Positions 10,606 through 21,464 are shown, counted from the first letter of the stretch. The stretch: DNA of 64,000 nucleotides from Brachypodium distachyon (GCF_000005505.3 NC_016134.3:32860150-32924149); one strand, 5' to 3'. The notes: generated from the letters alone by a model not told the origin. Numbers and translations: made by a program.

Positions 10606-13070
10606 TTCGACCAAGTTTGATAGCCTCCGCAGGATCAAACTCAAGTTGAACCCTGAGGAGTGCACCATCGGTGTAGACTTGGGCCAGCTTCTGGGTTTCT
10701 TGGTTTCACACAAGGGGATACAAGCCAATCCACAGAAGATAGAAGCTATCGAGAAAATGGAGGCTCCCCGCAAGGTGAAGGATGTCCAGCGCCTCAACGG
10801 CTGCGTTGCCGCGCTGGGCCGCTTCCTCTCAAGGTTGGGCGAACGCGCCCTGCCTTTCTTCAAGGTGATGAAGAAGAAGGGTCCGATTGATGGGACCCCC
10901 GAGGCCGAGGCGGCGTTCCAGGATCTCAAGCAATACTTGAAGTTGCCGCCCGTCCTCGTCGCCCCCAAGCCGGGCGAGCCGCTGCTACTCTACCTAGCGG
11001 CGACTGACCAGGTGGTCAGCTCGGTGCTCGTTGCTGACAGGGAGGAAGACGTTCCGGGGACTGAGACTGTGGGGCAGGGGGTGGAATGGCCCCCGGCAAC
11101 AGCCTTTGACCCAGGGACCGCCCCCGAGCCGACAGCGTCGGCACCGCGCAAGCGGCTCGTGCAGCACCCGGTGTACTTCGTCAGCACGGTGCTGCGCGAC
11201 GCCCATACGAGGTACCCGCAGGTGCAGAAGCTCCTGTTGGGGATTCTGCTCGCGTCCCGCAAGCTGCGCCATTACTTCTAGGCGCACCGCGTCGCCATGG
11301 TGTCGGGGTTCTGCCTTGAGCGAGCCCTCACCAACCGTGAAGCCATCGGGAGGGTGGCCGAGTGGAGTATGGAGCTGTCGGAGTTGGATCTGCACTTCAC
11401 CAACTCCAAGAGCATCAAGAGTGCGGCCCTGGCGGGCTTCGTCACGGAGTGGACATCGACGGGTGTAGAAGAGGAGGAGCCGGAGACCAGCCTGCCAGGC
11501 AAACTGGACGAAGGCCACCGGATCCTGTACTTCGACGGCGCGTTCAGCCTTCAGGGAGTCGGTGCTGGGGTCGTCATCGAGTCACAGATGGGGGATCAGT
11601 TGAGGTTTGCTATCCAACTCGATTTCCCGAACTCCACTAACAACACGGCAGAGTACGAGGGTTTGCTCGCCGGGTTGCGGGCAGCAATCGCCTTGGACAT
11701 CAAGCGCCTGGTCGTTCGCGGGGACTCCCAGCTTGTGATCAACCAGGTCAACAAGGACTACGACTGCCCGCAGATGGCACCGTACGTGGAGGAAGTCCGC
11801 AAGCTAGAACACAAGTTCAAGGGTTTGCGATTCGAGCACGTCAAGCGGAAGGACAACTTCGCGGCTAACGACCTGTCCAAGATGGCAGCAGAACGCCGGA
11901 AGCCTCTGGCGGGGGTGTTCTGCCACAAGCAGGCGGCGCCTTCAGTCGCCCCCAAGCCGGTTGCCGGGGAAGCCCCTCCGACAACCGAAGGAAACCCCGC
12001 AACGGCGGAGGTCCATGCCGCTGACATAGCGGCATGCGTTGGCAGGGAGACCCCTCCCTGGGCGGTGGAAATCGCCTGTTACCTGAAGGGAGAGGCCCTC
12101 CCGGAAGACGACGTCACCGCGGAACGAGTGGCCCAGCAAGCCAAGATGTACACTGTGGTACACGGGAACCTCTACCGCAGGCGTGCGAATGGAGTCAAGC
12201 TCCTCTGCGTGCCCCAAGACAAAGGGCGCGCACTGTTGGAGGAGATACATCAAGGCACATGCTCCCACCATGTGGCCTCCCGGGCGCTGGCCGACAAGGT
12301 GTTTCGGCACGGTTTCTACTGGCCCACGACCCTGGCCGACGCGGAGCAGCTGGTGAAGACATGTGAGGCATGCCAGTTCCACGCGAAGAAGAGCGACCAG
12401 CCGGCGCAGGCCCTGCAGGTCATCCCGTCCTCATGGCCATTCGCGGTCTAGGGGCTGGATATCGTCGGCAAACTACCGAGAGCAGTTGACGGCTACGAGT
12501 ATTTGCTCGTGGCCATCGACAAGTTCTCTAAGTGGGTGGAAGTGGCGCCAGTTCAAAAGGTGACTGCCAGGCGGCCATCAAGTTCTTCAAGGGCATTGTG
12601 TGCCGGTTTGGTGTGCCTAACGGCAACATCACCGACAACGGCACACAATTCACGAGCGCGGTGTTCCAGGCCTACTGCGAGGGCATGGGCACCAAGCTTC
12701 ACTTCGCGTTTGTTGCTCACCCGAGGAGCAATGGGCAGGCGGAGAAGGCCAATGCAGAGGTGCTGCAGGGGCTCAAGACAAGAACCTTTGACAAGCTCAA
12801 AGGCCACAGGAAGCACTGGATCGAGGAGCTCCAGCCCGTGCTGTGGTCGATCAGGACCACACCTAGTCGGGCAACGGGCGAGACTCCTTTCGCCCTTGTA
12901 TACGGGACAGAAGCGGTGCGTCCCCTCGAGCTCAAGCACGGATCTCCCCGGGTACGCGCGTACGGCAACTCCAGCCAACATGAGCAAAGGGTTGATGATC
13001 TGAACTTCATCGAAGAGCTTCGATGCCGGGCTGCTGTGCGAGCCGCGCGCTACCAGCAGCTGGAAATAAA
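10604..13070 (+). pseudogene. Ty3/gypsy pol remnant (RT end, RNase H, integrase)
   Basis: The frame opens in the reverse transcriptase thumb/connection (LLGFLVSHKGIQANP, near 10690-10730). RNase H-like sequence follows (YFVSTVLRDAHTRYPQVQKL; then LVVRGDSQLVINQVNKDYDC at about 11710-11770). The integrase zinc-binding part has HH and CEAC (12250-12380). The catalytic core follows: GLDIVGKLP, then ITDNGTQFTSAVFQ and HPRSNGQAEKANAE. Stops are at 11279 (TAG where Gln is expected in HYFQAHR) and 12449 (TAG where Trp is expected in WGLDIVG). A frameshift lies near 12565. It is therefore inactive. The known role of the intact protein is reverse transcription and integration of the element. Confidence 0.85.
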
Positions 13071-13599
13071 AATGCTCATCCGGCAACAGAGCATGCAGTT
13101 GCCGGGCTTCCCGCGACGTGCATCACGCAGTCGCTGCGTCTGGGAAATAAAAGTGCTCACATCCAAGTTTGGTATCGACCCTTCTGTGCCCGGGGGCTGG
13201 GAGGCACGAGAGTTATCCATACTGCTCTGTTTTTTTCGTGAATTTTGAATTTTTTTTTGCAGTATCTCGGGCTTGGTAAGAATCTAATGTGCAGGGTAAA
13301 GGTGGAATCTTGCGCACTGTAATGCTCGTGGACCGCCCGTGGGCCGTGGCGGGTAGCGGCGCCTTGTGGTGTGGAGTGCCCGCGTCACGAGGGACTCGTC
13401 GCACTTCGAGGCCCCTGATTCAGGAGGAAGCCGCCTCGTGTGCCCCAACAACTTGGCATGTAGAGTGGCGAAGACCGTACCGCACTTCAAGGGGCGGGGA
13501 ACCGCATGAGCTGCAGTGATTCGGTGTGCGCGGTGGCAAGCCCCTCCCCGGTGCCTATAAAGGAGGCGTCCCGGCCATGGAACAGCTCAGAGCGAAGCC
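13071..13599. other. Degenerate 3' pol/untranslated region of the retroelement
   Basis: A partial local duplication at 13040-13170 repeats CTGGAAATAAAAATGCTCA and CTGGGAAATAAAAGTGCTCA. No recognisable domain. A TATA-like CTATAAAGGAGG occurs at 13556, but no gene follows that I recognise. Confidence 0.35.
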
Positions 13600-14280
13600 A
13601 AGGAAGAGGCTGCGAAGGCGAGCGGTGCCACAGAGGCGCGATGGTGGTGCATTCCTCCAGCGCTCGCCGCCAGCAGGTGCACTGCCATCGCGTCCTTGTC
13701 ACATCCCTCCACCGAGCCCACGCTGAGGGGTGCCGCAGAGACACGGTGGGGGTGCATCCCACCAGCACTCGGCGCCGGCGGGTGCACGGCCGCCGTGTCC
13801 TTGCCACACCTCCTCTAGCGAGTGGCTCCAAGGCGAGGGTTGTCGCGTATACACTGAGGTGGTGCATGCCATCAGCGGTCAGCGCCGACAGGTGCACTGC
13901 CACAGTGCCCCTGCCGTATCCCTCCATAGTCTCCGCAAGGAGCGAGGGTTGTCGCGGAGACACTATGGTGGTGCATTCCTCCAGCGCTTGGCACCGGTGG
14001 GTGCACTGCCATAGTGTCCCTGCCGCATCCCTCCAGAGGGTATCTCGCCAAGCAGCGAGGGCTGCCGTGGGGACGCCGTGATGTCTTCGCCACTCGCGTC
14101 TACCGGTGGTGGCGAGGATGTCACGGCGTCCCTACTGCACCCCTCGGAACGGGTTCCTCCGAAGGCAAGGTCTCTTCCGAAAGCGAGGGTTGCTGCGGAG
14201 ATGCGGCAGTAGCATCGTCATCGGCGCTTGTCGGCGGCGGGATCCTGCCGCATCCCTTAGACAGGCTCTCTCAAGGGCGG
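13600..14280. repeat. GC-rich minisatellite, ~110-bp units
   Basis: Five to six diverged units, each with a GAGGGTTGTCGCGGAGACAC-like start, GGTGGTGCATTCCTCCAGCG, GGTGCACTGCCA and GTCCCTGCCGCATCCCTC. Unit starts are near 13630, 13735, 13850, 13965 and 14090. The unit is not a multiple of three throughout and frames are not conserved, so it is noncoding. It sits between pol and the antisense ORFs. Confidence 0.7.
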
Positions 14281-14910
14281 CGTTCTAGGCGCACCCCTCC
14301 TGCAAGCATACCGAGCACGGGACTGAACAAAAAGCTAAGTGCATGAACCTGAACGATAGACTCTCTGAAAACTAAACGTAACTGAGCGCTGCCTCGCTAA
14401 GTGTGGTCCCGAAACCTGCATGTGGCCGGGGAGTTAGAAGGACGCTTGCGGGGGGAGTGCACTCCCCGTGCGGCTTCCGGGTCCGTCCCGGGAGGGCATG
14501 CCTGGGAGTAGTTATCCCGCAAGCGGAGTGGCTCGCCGCTGCCGCTTGGCCCCAGGTCGGCACTGCGGGTCCGTCCCGGATCCATGGTCCGGTTAAGTGT
14601 GTGGCGTGCGAGTCCCCGGCAACACAAAGCACAACACACAAGGGCGAAGGGATCCACCCCGCGAGGCAACCCCGGGAACAACGAACAAGGATCAAGCAGA
14701 ACTAAAGAACTGGATTAACAAAAGTAGCAAACGATTACATGGACTAATAAGACAGTAATTGTTCAAACGGCGCCAAGCGCCACACTTGCAGGGAACGAAA
14801 ACAAAAGAAGATAACACAAGGAAATAGCAAGGGCCGGCAGGGGGCCGCGGCGGCTAGTTGCCGGCGTCCTCCACCGAGGGCTCCGGGGATGGCTCGGGGT
14901 CCGGCTTCCG
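14281..14910. other. Noncoding part of the retroelement
   Basis: GC-rich sequence with no recognisable domain. It probably includes the 3' end of the antisense transcript that starts near 18480. Confidence 0.3.
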
Positions 14911-15999
14911 CTACATCCGTTCGACCACCTCGTCGACAAACCCACTCACCAACCAGGCGTCCAGCAGCGTCTTGAAGGGGAACTCCGGGTGTAGGAGGTG
15001 CACCCTCGGAAGGATCGTCCCGGCAACCTCCCGGGCACAGTTGGCGACCTCGCCGACGCCGAATTTGGAGATCCAGACGTCGAGCGCCGCGAACTTCCCC
15101 ACCAAGTTGGAGAAGAACAGGATCAGTGTGGAGACGTCCGCGCCGTCCCCCTCTGTGGCCTGCAGCTTGAACCGAGGCAGCAGGTCGCGCAAAGCTTGGG
15201 CGATCTTGAGCAGCTTCTCGGTCTCCAGCTGCCGCTGCCCAATCAGCGTGGCGTGGTGGAGCCGGGCGTCGAGCGCGGCCTTCTTGGCCTTGCGGAGGCG
15301 GCCCTCCTGCGACGCAAGCTCCGTGGCCTTGGCCGCATTGTCCTCACCGGCCTTGGTGAGCTCCTCCCGGACAGCGGCCAGCTCGGTCTCGAGCCGGGCC
15401 ACCTTGTCCTTGGTGGCGTTGAGCTGGCTCTCGTGCCGGGCTGCCGCGATCACCGCACTTTCGGCGGCCTTGGTCTGCACCTCCAGCTTGGCGTGCAGGC
15501 CCTGGAGCTGGCCGGCGTAGCTGGTGATCAGGTCGCTCTTCTCATCGAGGCAGGCCTGGGCTGTGGCGAGCGCCTTTCTGTGCTCCTCCTCGGCCTTCGC
15601 CTGCGCAGCCTTCAGCGAGCCCAGGGCTTCCTGCTGCTCGGTGCGCTGAGCCTCCAACTGCCGGTGGAGCTCCTCCTCGGGGACGACCGGCACTGTGGCC
15701 TCGTCTTGGGCTTCCCGGGCGAGGCGAGTCTCCTCCCGCAACCGGGAGAGCTCCTATCACTCCTTCTCCACGGCCAGCCACACCTCGCCGAGCTGGCTCT
15801 TGGCGATCGCATGATGCTCCCTCACCTGTTGGAAGGACGTAACGAAGGCCAGCTGCTGGTCCTTGACAGCGTCAAGGAACCGGTGCCCCCGGTCGAAGAC
15901 GCTTGGATCCCAAGTGGTGGGATTCCAAGCCACCCCGGCATGGGTGCCGAGGTCGGTGCGGAAGGTGTCGGCCGACGACGACGAAGCCCCCGCCGCCAC
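14911..15999 (-). pseudogene. Retroelement antisense ORF, coiled-coil region
   Basis: A long Ala/Glu/Lys/Gln-rich reading frame (for example ELHRQLEAQRTEQQEALGS and KDKVARLETELAAVREEL) predicts an extended coiled coil. A segment with NLVGKFAALDVWISKFG follows. The upstream part (15999-15760, containing TWDPSVFDRGHRFLDAVKDQ) is in the same frame but is separated by two adjacent stops, TGA TAG at 15759-15754. This type of ORF is found antisense downstream of pol in Tat-type elements, together with the Transposase_28 domain. Its function is unknown. The adjacent stops would be explained by two transitions in TGG CAG. Confidence 0.7.
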
Positions 16000-17057
16000 C
16001 GTATGGATGGGCAGGGGGTCGTCCGCTTGCGGCGGAGCATCCTGCTCCTCCTCCTCCGCAACCTCCCCCTCACCCGCGCCTGGGGACTACGGGGTTGGTG
16101 GGGTTGCCGCGCCCCCGGCAGGGGCTGCCTCCTGCTGGGTAGCAGAAGAATCCGCGCCAGCGGCGTCTGCGGCCCCTGGCGCATCGCGGGACGCCGTTGG
16201 CGGCGGTGGTCGCCGCTGACACTGTGGCCGGCGCAGCAGGGCTTGGCACGGGCGCGGCCTCCAGCTCGTCCGCCGTCCCCGTGACCTCGACGTCGGAGTC
16301 GAGGTCAATCACCGCAGCGCCCGCTTTCGGTGCGCGCACGCTTGGGCCTGCAAAAGCAGAAAGGGTGAGAATCGGGAAGCTAAATGAGTTGCCCGGAGGC
16401 AGACGCGGGGGCTCTCGATGAGTACCTTGCGGGGCCACTGGGCTTGCAGGGGAGCCTGCCCCTGCTCCTCCGTCCCGGCAGGTGTCGCCGGGGGGTCTGT
16501 TGCGGGCGGAGCGTCTCCTGCGGAAAAAGAAGGTACAGTTGCAGGATTAACTGGCAAATGAAAATGCAGGCAAGGAAGCGGGGAGGGTGTTATACCTGTT
16601 GCCGGCACCACTTCCATCGGGGCTGGATCACCGGCAGGTGCGGGGGCGGCGCCACTTGCCCCTGTGCCAGCCGGGTCGGCGCCGCTGCCGGCATCCGTGC
16701 GCGCCTTCTTGCTTGGCACGGCAGGCGGAGAATTGTCCCTGCCCCTCTTGCCGGCGCTTGCCGACAAATCGGCCTTCGGGGGGTTGCGCCGGAGCGCGAA
16801 GCCCCGGAAGATCCCTCGTGCGGATGGGGCCGTGGGTGCCCGTGGGGTGCCGCGGCCCGGGGCGCCACAGGAACCATCGATGGAGCCGCACGGTGTCGGC
16901 GGCCACGGCGGGTGTGGCTGCCGGGTCGCGGGCGGTCGCTGTCAAGGGGGCGCCGCCGCGGCCGCCGGAGCCGCTGGGGGGTGGTCGCCGCTGGGGGGCC
17001 GGCGGACGCCGCCGAGGCGGTCGCCGTCGTGGAGCCGGTACCCGCCGCGGGTGCGGT
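16000..17057 (-). other. Low-complexity linker of the antisense retroelement gene
   Basis: GC-rich, Pro/Ala/Arg-rich frames without stable coding on the minus strand. It lies between the coiled-coil ORF and the Transposase_28 ORF. Apparent frames such as GVRRPPSGDHPPAAPAA continue from the ORF across the insertion at 17058-17577. Intron-like breaks may exist but could not be placed. Confidence 0.35.
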
Positions 17058-17577
17058 TTAGGCCTGGTAATGGCTTGAAACCCGCCCCGTATCCAAACCA
17101 AACCATTCAAGCATATGTGAATTAACCAAACCAAGCCGGACGAAAACTTATTTTCTAGAATCCAAACTGCACCAATTCATCCTTGTTTTCTCCCCGGAAC
17201 ACACCAAACCATGGGTTCAACCTTGGCTCTTCTATCCCCGCCGGCAGCGAGGCCTAATTCCACCCTCGCGTTCAATGTTCGGTGCCAGCCACGACAACGA
17301 GAGAGAGAGATTGAGAGATTGGGGCTAGCTGGAGAGAGAGAGAGTGTCTTGGGGCTGGCCGGCTGGGGTGAAGGGGCTGGGCTGGATGAGGGAGCGGCCA
17401 GCGTAGACGGAAGTGGAACGACGACGATGTATGCGATGGGGCCAGAGGCATCGGCGGTGGCGCCGCAGCGGGCGAAGCGCATAGTGTATCGCACGGACTC
17501 AGCCCAAACCAGATCATTCCAAACCACAATTAGACTAAAACCAGACCGATCCAAACCACTTTTAATCTCTAACACCT
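17058..17577. mobile_element. Small insertion in the antisense gene (hAT-like?)
   Basis: About 520 bp of different composition interrupts the antisense gene. The left edge reads TAGGCCTGGTAATGG and the right edge, reverse complemented, TAGGTGTTAGAGATT. Both edges contain CCAAACCA-type repeats (17090-17110 and 17500-17560). Edges starting TAGG with a GGTAATGG-like phrase suggest a hAT-type nonautonomous element, but I could not find a matching 8-bp target duplication, so the class is uncertain. Confidence 0.35.
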
Positions 17578-17616
17578 AAAGGCCCCCGTGTACGCCCACG
17601 CGGGGAGGAAACGCCA

Positions 17617-18390
17617 CTAAAGCAGCGCGATGCGCCGGGTGATGAAGACCCGCGCCACGTCGAGATCAGAGAGCCCGGCTAGCTGAAGGGCCTTGATCTT
17701 CTCCACGATGGGGAGGAGGTCGGCGTCGCGGTGGTACCGGTCCCGCCAGCCGGGGGCCTTCAGCGGCAACTCGGTGGGCGGAAAGATGAACTCCTCGGGC
17801 TCGTCCACACGAACCCAGCACCAGTCCATGCGCCACTCCTTCTCGATCTTCTTGTCCAACTGGACGATGAACTCTGACTTCATCCGGTCGCGGGCACGAA
17901 ACACCACCCCCGACGACATCGCTTTCTTGTTCTCGATGCAGGGGTAGAAGTAGTGCCGGAACAACGCCACCGATGGCATCACTCCGACAAACCCCTCGCA
18001 GAGGAAGGAGAAGATGGCAAGGAGGTAGAGGGACATTGGGTGGAGCTGCGGCACCCGCAGCTGGTACGTTTCCATGAGTGCGTGGAGGAATAGGGAGAAT
18101 GGAGGCACCAACCAGGCGAGTATGAAGCGTCCGAACACCCGGAAGTCGGTGGACTGGACGTCGGCACCGGCGGGGAAGATCAGGGTCTTCCCGTGCTCGT
18201 TGAAGTCCGAGGCGGCAGCGTGCTGGAGCTTGCCCACCGCCTCGCCGTTGTAGCCGGGCCAGAAGAAGGCAAGCGTGGCCCGCATCTCTTGCTTCTTTAA
18301 CTCTTTCTCTTCGGCGGCCTTGGTGGCCGCCGTGCTCTTGCTCTTCGAGGGCTTCGCCTCCTTCCCTTTTTTGGTTGTGGGGGGACCCAT
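17617..18390 (-). CDS. Retroelement antisense ORF with Transposase_28 domain
   Basis: An open frame of 257 codons starts MGPPTTKKGKEAKPSKSKST with a basic N-terminus. It runs through GKTLIFPAGADVQSTDFRVF, FILAWLVPPFSLFLHALMETY, LHPMSLYLLAIFSFLCEGFVG and ELPLKAPGWRDRYHRDAD. These phrases match the domain annotated as putative gypsy type transposon (Transposase_28, PF04195). Despite that name it is an accessory ORF of Tat-type Ty3/gypsy elements and has no shown enzymatic role. The frame ends at TAG (17619-17617) near FITRRIALL. Related copies usually continue, and WxFLPAWAYTGA is readable just past the stop, so this is probably a truncated exon. A TATA-like box lies about 107 bp upstream. Confidence 0.75.
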   Translation of the reverse strand: MGPPTTKKGKEAKPSKSKSTAATKAAEEKELKKQEMRATLAFFWPGYNGEAVGKLQHAAASDFNEHGKTLIFPAGADVQSTDFRVFGRFILAWLVPPFSLFLHALMETYQLRVPQLHPMSLYLLAIFSFLCEGFVGVMPSVALFRHYFYPCIENKKAMSSGVVFRARDRMKSEFIVQLDKKIEKEWRMDWCWVRVDEPEEFIFPPTELPLKAPGWRDRYHRDADLLPIVEKIKALQLAGLSDLDVARVFITRRIALL

Positions 18391-18496
18391 GGGAGCGTGG
18401 GTGGAAGATTGGCAAGGTTCTCGGGCGCAAGATGCGAAAAGATGGAAAGAGAAGGCTGGGAGGCTAAGTGTTTACCCCTCAGCGCAGCAGTGAAGC

Positions 18497-18504
18497 TTTA
18501 TAAC
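18497..18504 (-). promoter_or_regulatory. TATA box for the antisense transcript
   Basis: TTATAAAG on the minus strand, about 107 bp upstream of the ATG at 18390. The spacing is plausible for an antisense promoter inside the retroelement. Confidence 0.5.
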
Positions 18505-18792
18505 ACTCTGCCATTTGGTAACGGTCGTTTCCGCACCCAGCAGGTGCGCTGGGTTAACTACAGATCGTGGGGATAATGCGGTAAGTGGCCTTAACTTCCT
18601 TGTTTAAGGGAGAGGTTACGGCGGAAATCTCACACCCACCCCTTCACCCGTAACGGCGGGGTCACTGGATGACGAAGAGACACGGGCCCGAGTCGAATCG
18701 GGACCCACGCGTCGGTTGGGGCGTAGCCCGGCAACCGGCCAGGGAAGGGTTCGCCCGGGAACGGGTGTTGCCGGCCCACGCCCGGGGGCTCC

Positions 18793-19692
18793 TGTCGCAC
18801 CAGTGGCACCCGGGGTGCCACCACTGCACGACGCATGGGTCGCATCGCTTGGTCCCTGGGAGGATCACACCCCGGGCGGCAACGTGCAAGCTGCCCGGCA
18901 AGCTACCAGCCCGGCAGGGCTAGCGGGGCTTCGGGGAATAATCTCGCCGGGGCGCTTCCCGGGAGGTAACTTGCCGAGAGGAGGCGTTCCCGGGCGCAGG
19001 TTCCTGCTGCGAAGGCAGGGCCGAGCAAACAGAGCACCAGCGCCACGTGGGCGTGCGGCAGGCGCCCAGTGTGCAGGGTCACCAGGACGAGGAGTATAGC
19101 GCAAGACACATTTAATGAGCCGACAGGAGGGGGGTTATCCGTCTAGTCAGGCAAACAGTGGCTGCCCAGAGCTAGTTTATAGGGTATTAGACCCCTAGTC
19201 GCAGGGCTGGCGCTCTTGCATGTCTGCAAGTGCACCGAGGAGGAGCTGCCCAAGCTCCCTGCTCGCCACTTGTAATCCATGCACCGTGGCACCTGTGGCA
19301 TTCCCTTGGCTATAAAAGGAGGAACCCCGCCAGCAGTCAAGGGGTTGAGTTCTGTTCGGTTTTTCTCGTTGGATTAAGTCACAGTGCACTACTAGCCCTA
19401 GCCGGGAGTAGCAAGGAGCAGTTAGCTAAAAAGAGAGCACCTGGGGACCCTCCCCCGGCAACTTGTAAACACTCAATCTTTCGATAATACGAGCTCAGAC
19501 AAGCAGGACGTAGGGTTTTACACCTCCGGGTGGCCCGAACCTGGGTAAAACGTGCGTGCATGTGTCCATAGCGTTTTTGCAGGCCACGCATCGGCCCCAC
19601 CGGCGGTCGTTGGAGCGACCCCTGTCGCCCTCTGCCGAACCTAAAAAGGGGGTGCCCGCACACCCCCGGTGTCAAAGCCCCGTGCTGCGACA
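18793..19692 (+). repeat. 3' LTR of the Ty3/gypsy element (900 bp)
   Basis: It starts TGTCGCA directly after the purine-rich GCCCGGGGGCTCC (a polypurine-tract-like site typical of Tat elements) and ends TGCGACA, a perfect 7-bp inverted repeat. It contains TATAAAAGG at 19311 and, downstream, ACAAGCAGGACGTAGGGTTT and GGCCCGAACCTGGGTAAAAC, which are common in LTR 3' halves of cereal gypsy elements. No second LTR is present in the window. Confidence 0.75.
19311..19319 (+). promoter_or_regulatory. LTR TATA box
   Basis: TATAAAAGG within the LTR, in CTTGGCTATAAAAGGAGG. This is the likely U3 promoter of the retroelement, about 380 bp before the LTR end. Confidence 0.6.
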
Positions 19693-21236
19693 CCGCCCAG
19701 CGCCTGACGTCTCCGTCACCGCTTGGCACCTCACCCGATCCTTTGGACTACGAGCCCGCGGAACGAGACTTCTCACCTGCGGCGGAGTGCAGCGACGACA
19801 ATGCAGGCCAAAATCCTCCGTCGCTGCCCAAACCCGAAGCCCCGAAGCCATCCGCACCAAGACCCGTCCCTCAGAGAGCCGCAGCACAATCGGCCCCGTT
19901 GGAGCCCCGTCCAAGTGCCCCATCTGGGATGCAGGTCCCCCATAAACCGGCCAGTTCCGATTTCCTGAGACGCAGGAAAAACAAGAGGGGGACAGGCGGC
20001 AAGGCAAGCAAGGGCTTCTCCAAGGAGGGGAAAGAGTCGTCTTCTACGGGAAGAAACCCAAAGACCGCGCCGCAGATAGAAGGGATTTGGGAAGAGCGAC
20101 CAGACATTCTGAAGATGCCGACCCACCCCCGTGTTGGAGATAGATTGCCTGATAGATCTTATTTCGTGGACAGGCGATTCTCCCAATTTTTGTTGTTCCA
20201 CCCCGGACAACCGATGGTGTCTCAGGAAGACCTGTATCGCCTGCCACGGGAGATGCAAGAGCTCCATGAAAAGTACATGAATGTGGCATCATCAGGCGCA
20301 GACCTAACAAATATGGAAATTAGGGTTCGAGTGCCAAAGCATTATGTCTTCTTCGACTCCAATACGGGGCAAATCCAAAGGGAAAACGACGTTACCTTCG
20401 GCATTGACTTTCTCGACTTGTTTCACCTCTTCAACCGCAAGTGCCTCGACAACGCCATATTAAGACTGCGGTGTGTACACTACACGAGGGAGGCCTATAG
20501 GGTGAAGCAATATGGGATGGCCGTCGCCGACCCCCTTCTCTTCAACGCCACTTTGCTTGGTCCAGACCCATTGTTGGCCGAAAGTAGAAGGTTGGCGATT
20601 GAATACCTCACTCAATTCATGTTGAAGCACCAAGACCGCCGTTTTGTATTGATATTGTACCATCTACAGTAAGTTGTTTTCAATTCGCGTGAATACATAC
20701 ATCTTTTTCCGTCAGAAGACTAGCTTGTTACATTATTTGGCTAATACAATGTGCGTCCTTTTGTGAAACATCGGCCATTGGGTGACAATCGCCATCTGCC
20801 TCGATATGAGAGGGGTTACATATTTTGATCCACTGCGACGCAAGGAAAATGAACCACAACGCGACTTTGAGCCGATCAAATATGTCATCGACGCAGCCTA
20901 TCGCGACGCGGTGAAATGGTACGCGATGCCTAGCTTCAGCCGCAATCGTGACGCTCCCCTCAGGCACACTTTCAACTTCCCCTGCAAGCAACAGCCTGAA
21001 GGATCCGTCTACTGTGGTTACTACTGCGCGCACACTATTCAGCAGACTTCCAGCCGAAGGGGAAGCAAACCTTCGAAGAAGTGAGGAATTGGTTTCTGGC
21101 CAACGCCGAGTTAGGGCATAACTCAGAAATTCTCGTGTACGAGATCCAGAAGGACATCGGCGAAATCCTCAACAAGGAGGTCCTCAAATCGAGCGGGGAT
21201 TACTACGGCGGCGGGATTGTCGACAAAAGAGGCTAA
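19693..21236 (+). pseudogene. CACTA-borne Ulp1-like (C48) cysteine protease
   Basis: The frame from 19743 runs through a Pro/Lys-rich linker, then VPKHYVFFDSNTGQ, DFLDLFHLFNRKCLDNAILR and DPLLAESRRLAIEYLTQFM. A GTAAGT donor lies at 20669. The next exon carries the catalytic elements: GHWVTIAIC (His), VTYFDPLR (Asp), then KQQPEGSVYCGYYCAHTI (Gln and Cys). A frameshift follows at about 21040. The C-terminal tail (EEVRNWFLANAEL ... GGGIVDKRG) ends at TAA 21234-21236. The second exon lacks an obvious AG acceptor before GHW. Ulp1-like domains cleave SUMO conjugates and are often carried by plant CACTA and Mutator elements. It belongs to the gene at 8873-10605, split by the retroelement. Confidence 0.75.
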
Positions 21237-21464
21237 ATTGTGTGGAACACTTCTATTTGTGGCTCATTCTTTCAAACACTTTGTATACATGCATGTGACT
21301 TGAATGTTTAACTCGTGTGGAACTTTGTAATATATTTGCTGCTATTCTGTTTCTTTGGTGTTGTATACTGTGCTGCTGTATTCCTGCTATGTGTTGTATT
21401 CCTGCTATTTCTGTGCTACAGGAATATTTATTTTTATACATAATTCTTTTTTCGGAAAAAAATA
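21237..21464 (+). other. 3' untranslated part of the CACTA second gene
   Basis: AT-rich with repeated TGTGCTGCTGTATTCCTGCTA-like phrases (21365-21420). No ORF of interest. Confidence 0.35.

Larger units (their letters stand above)
10604..19692 (+). mobile_element. 5'-truncated Ty3/gypsy retrotransposon, Tat-type
   Basis: Order from left: pol remnant starting inside reverse transcriptase, RNase H, integrase (all +), minisatellite, two antisense ORFs (coiled-coil, then a Transposase_28 'putative gypsy type transposon' domain), and 3' LTR. Antisense ORFs between pol and the 3' LTR are known for the Tat lineage (for example RIRE2 and Grande). The 5' LTR, primer-binding site, gag, protease and the front of reverse transcriptase are absent, and CACTA sequence joins the pol directly at about 10604. 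No target duplication can be assigned because the left end is lost. Confidence 0.8.
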
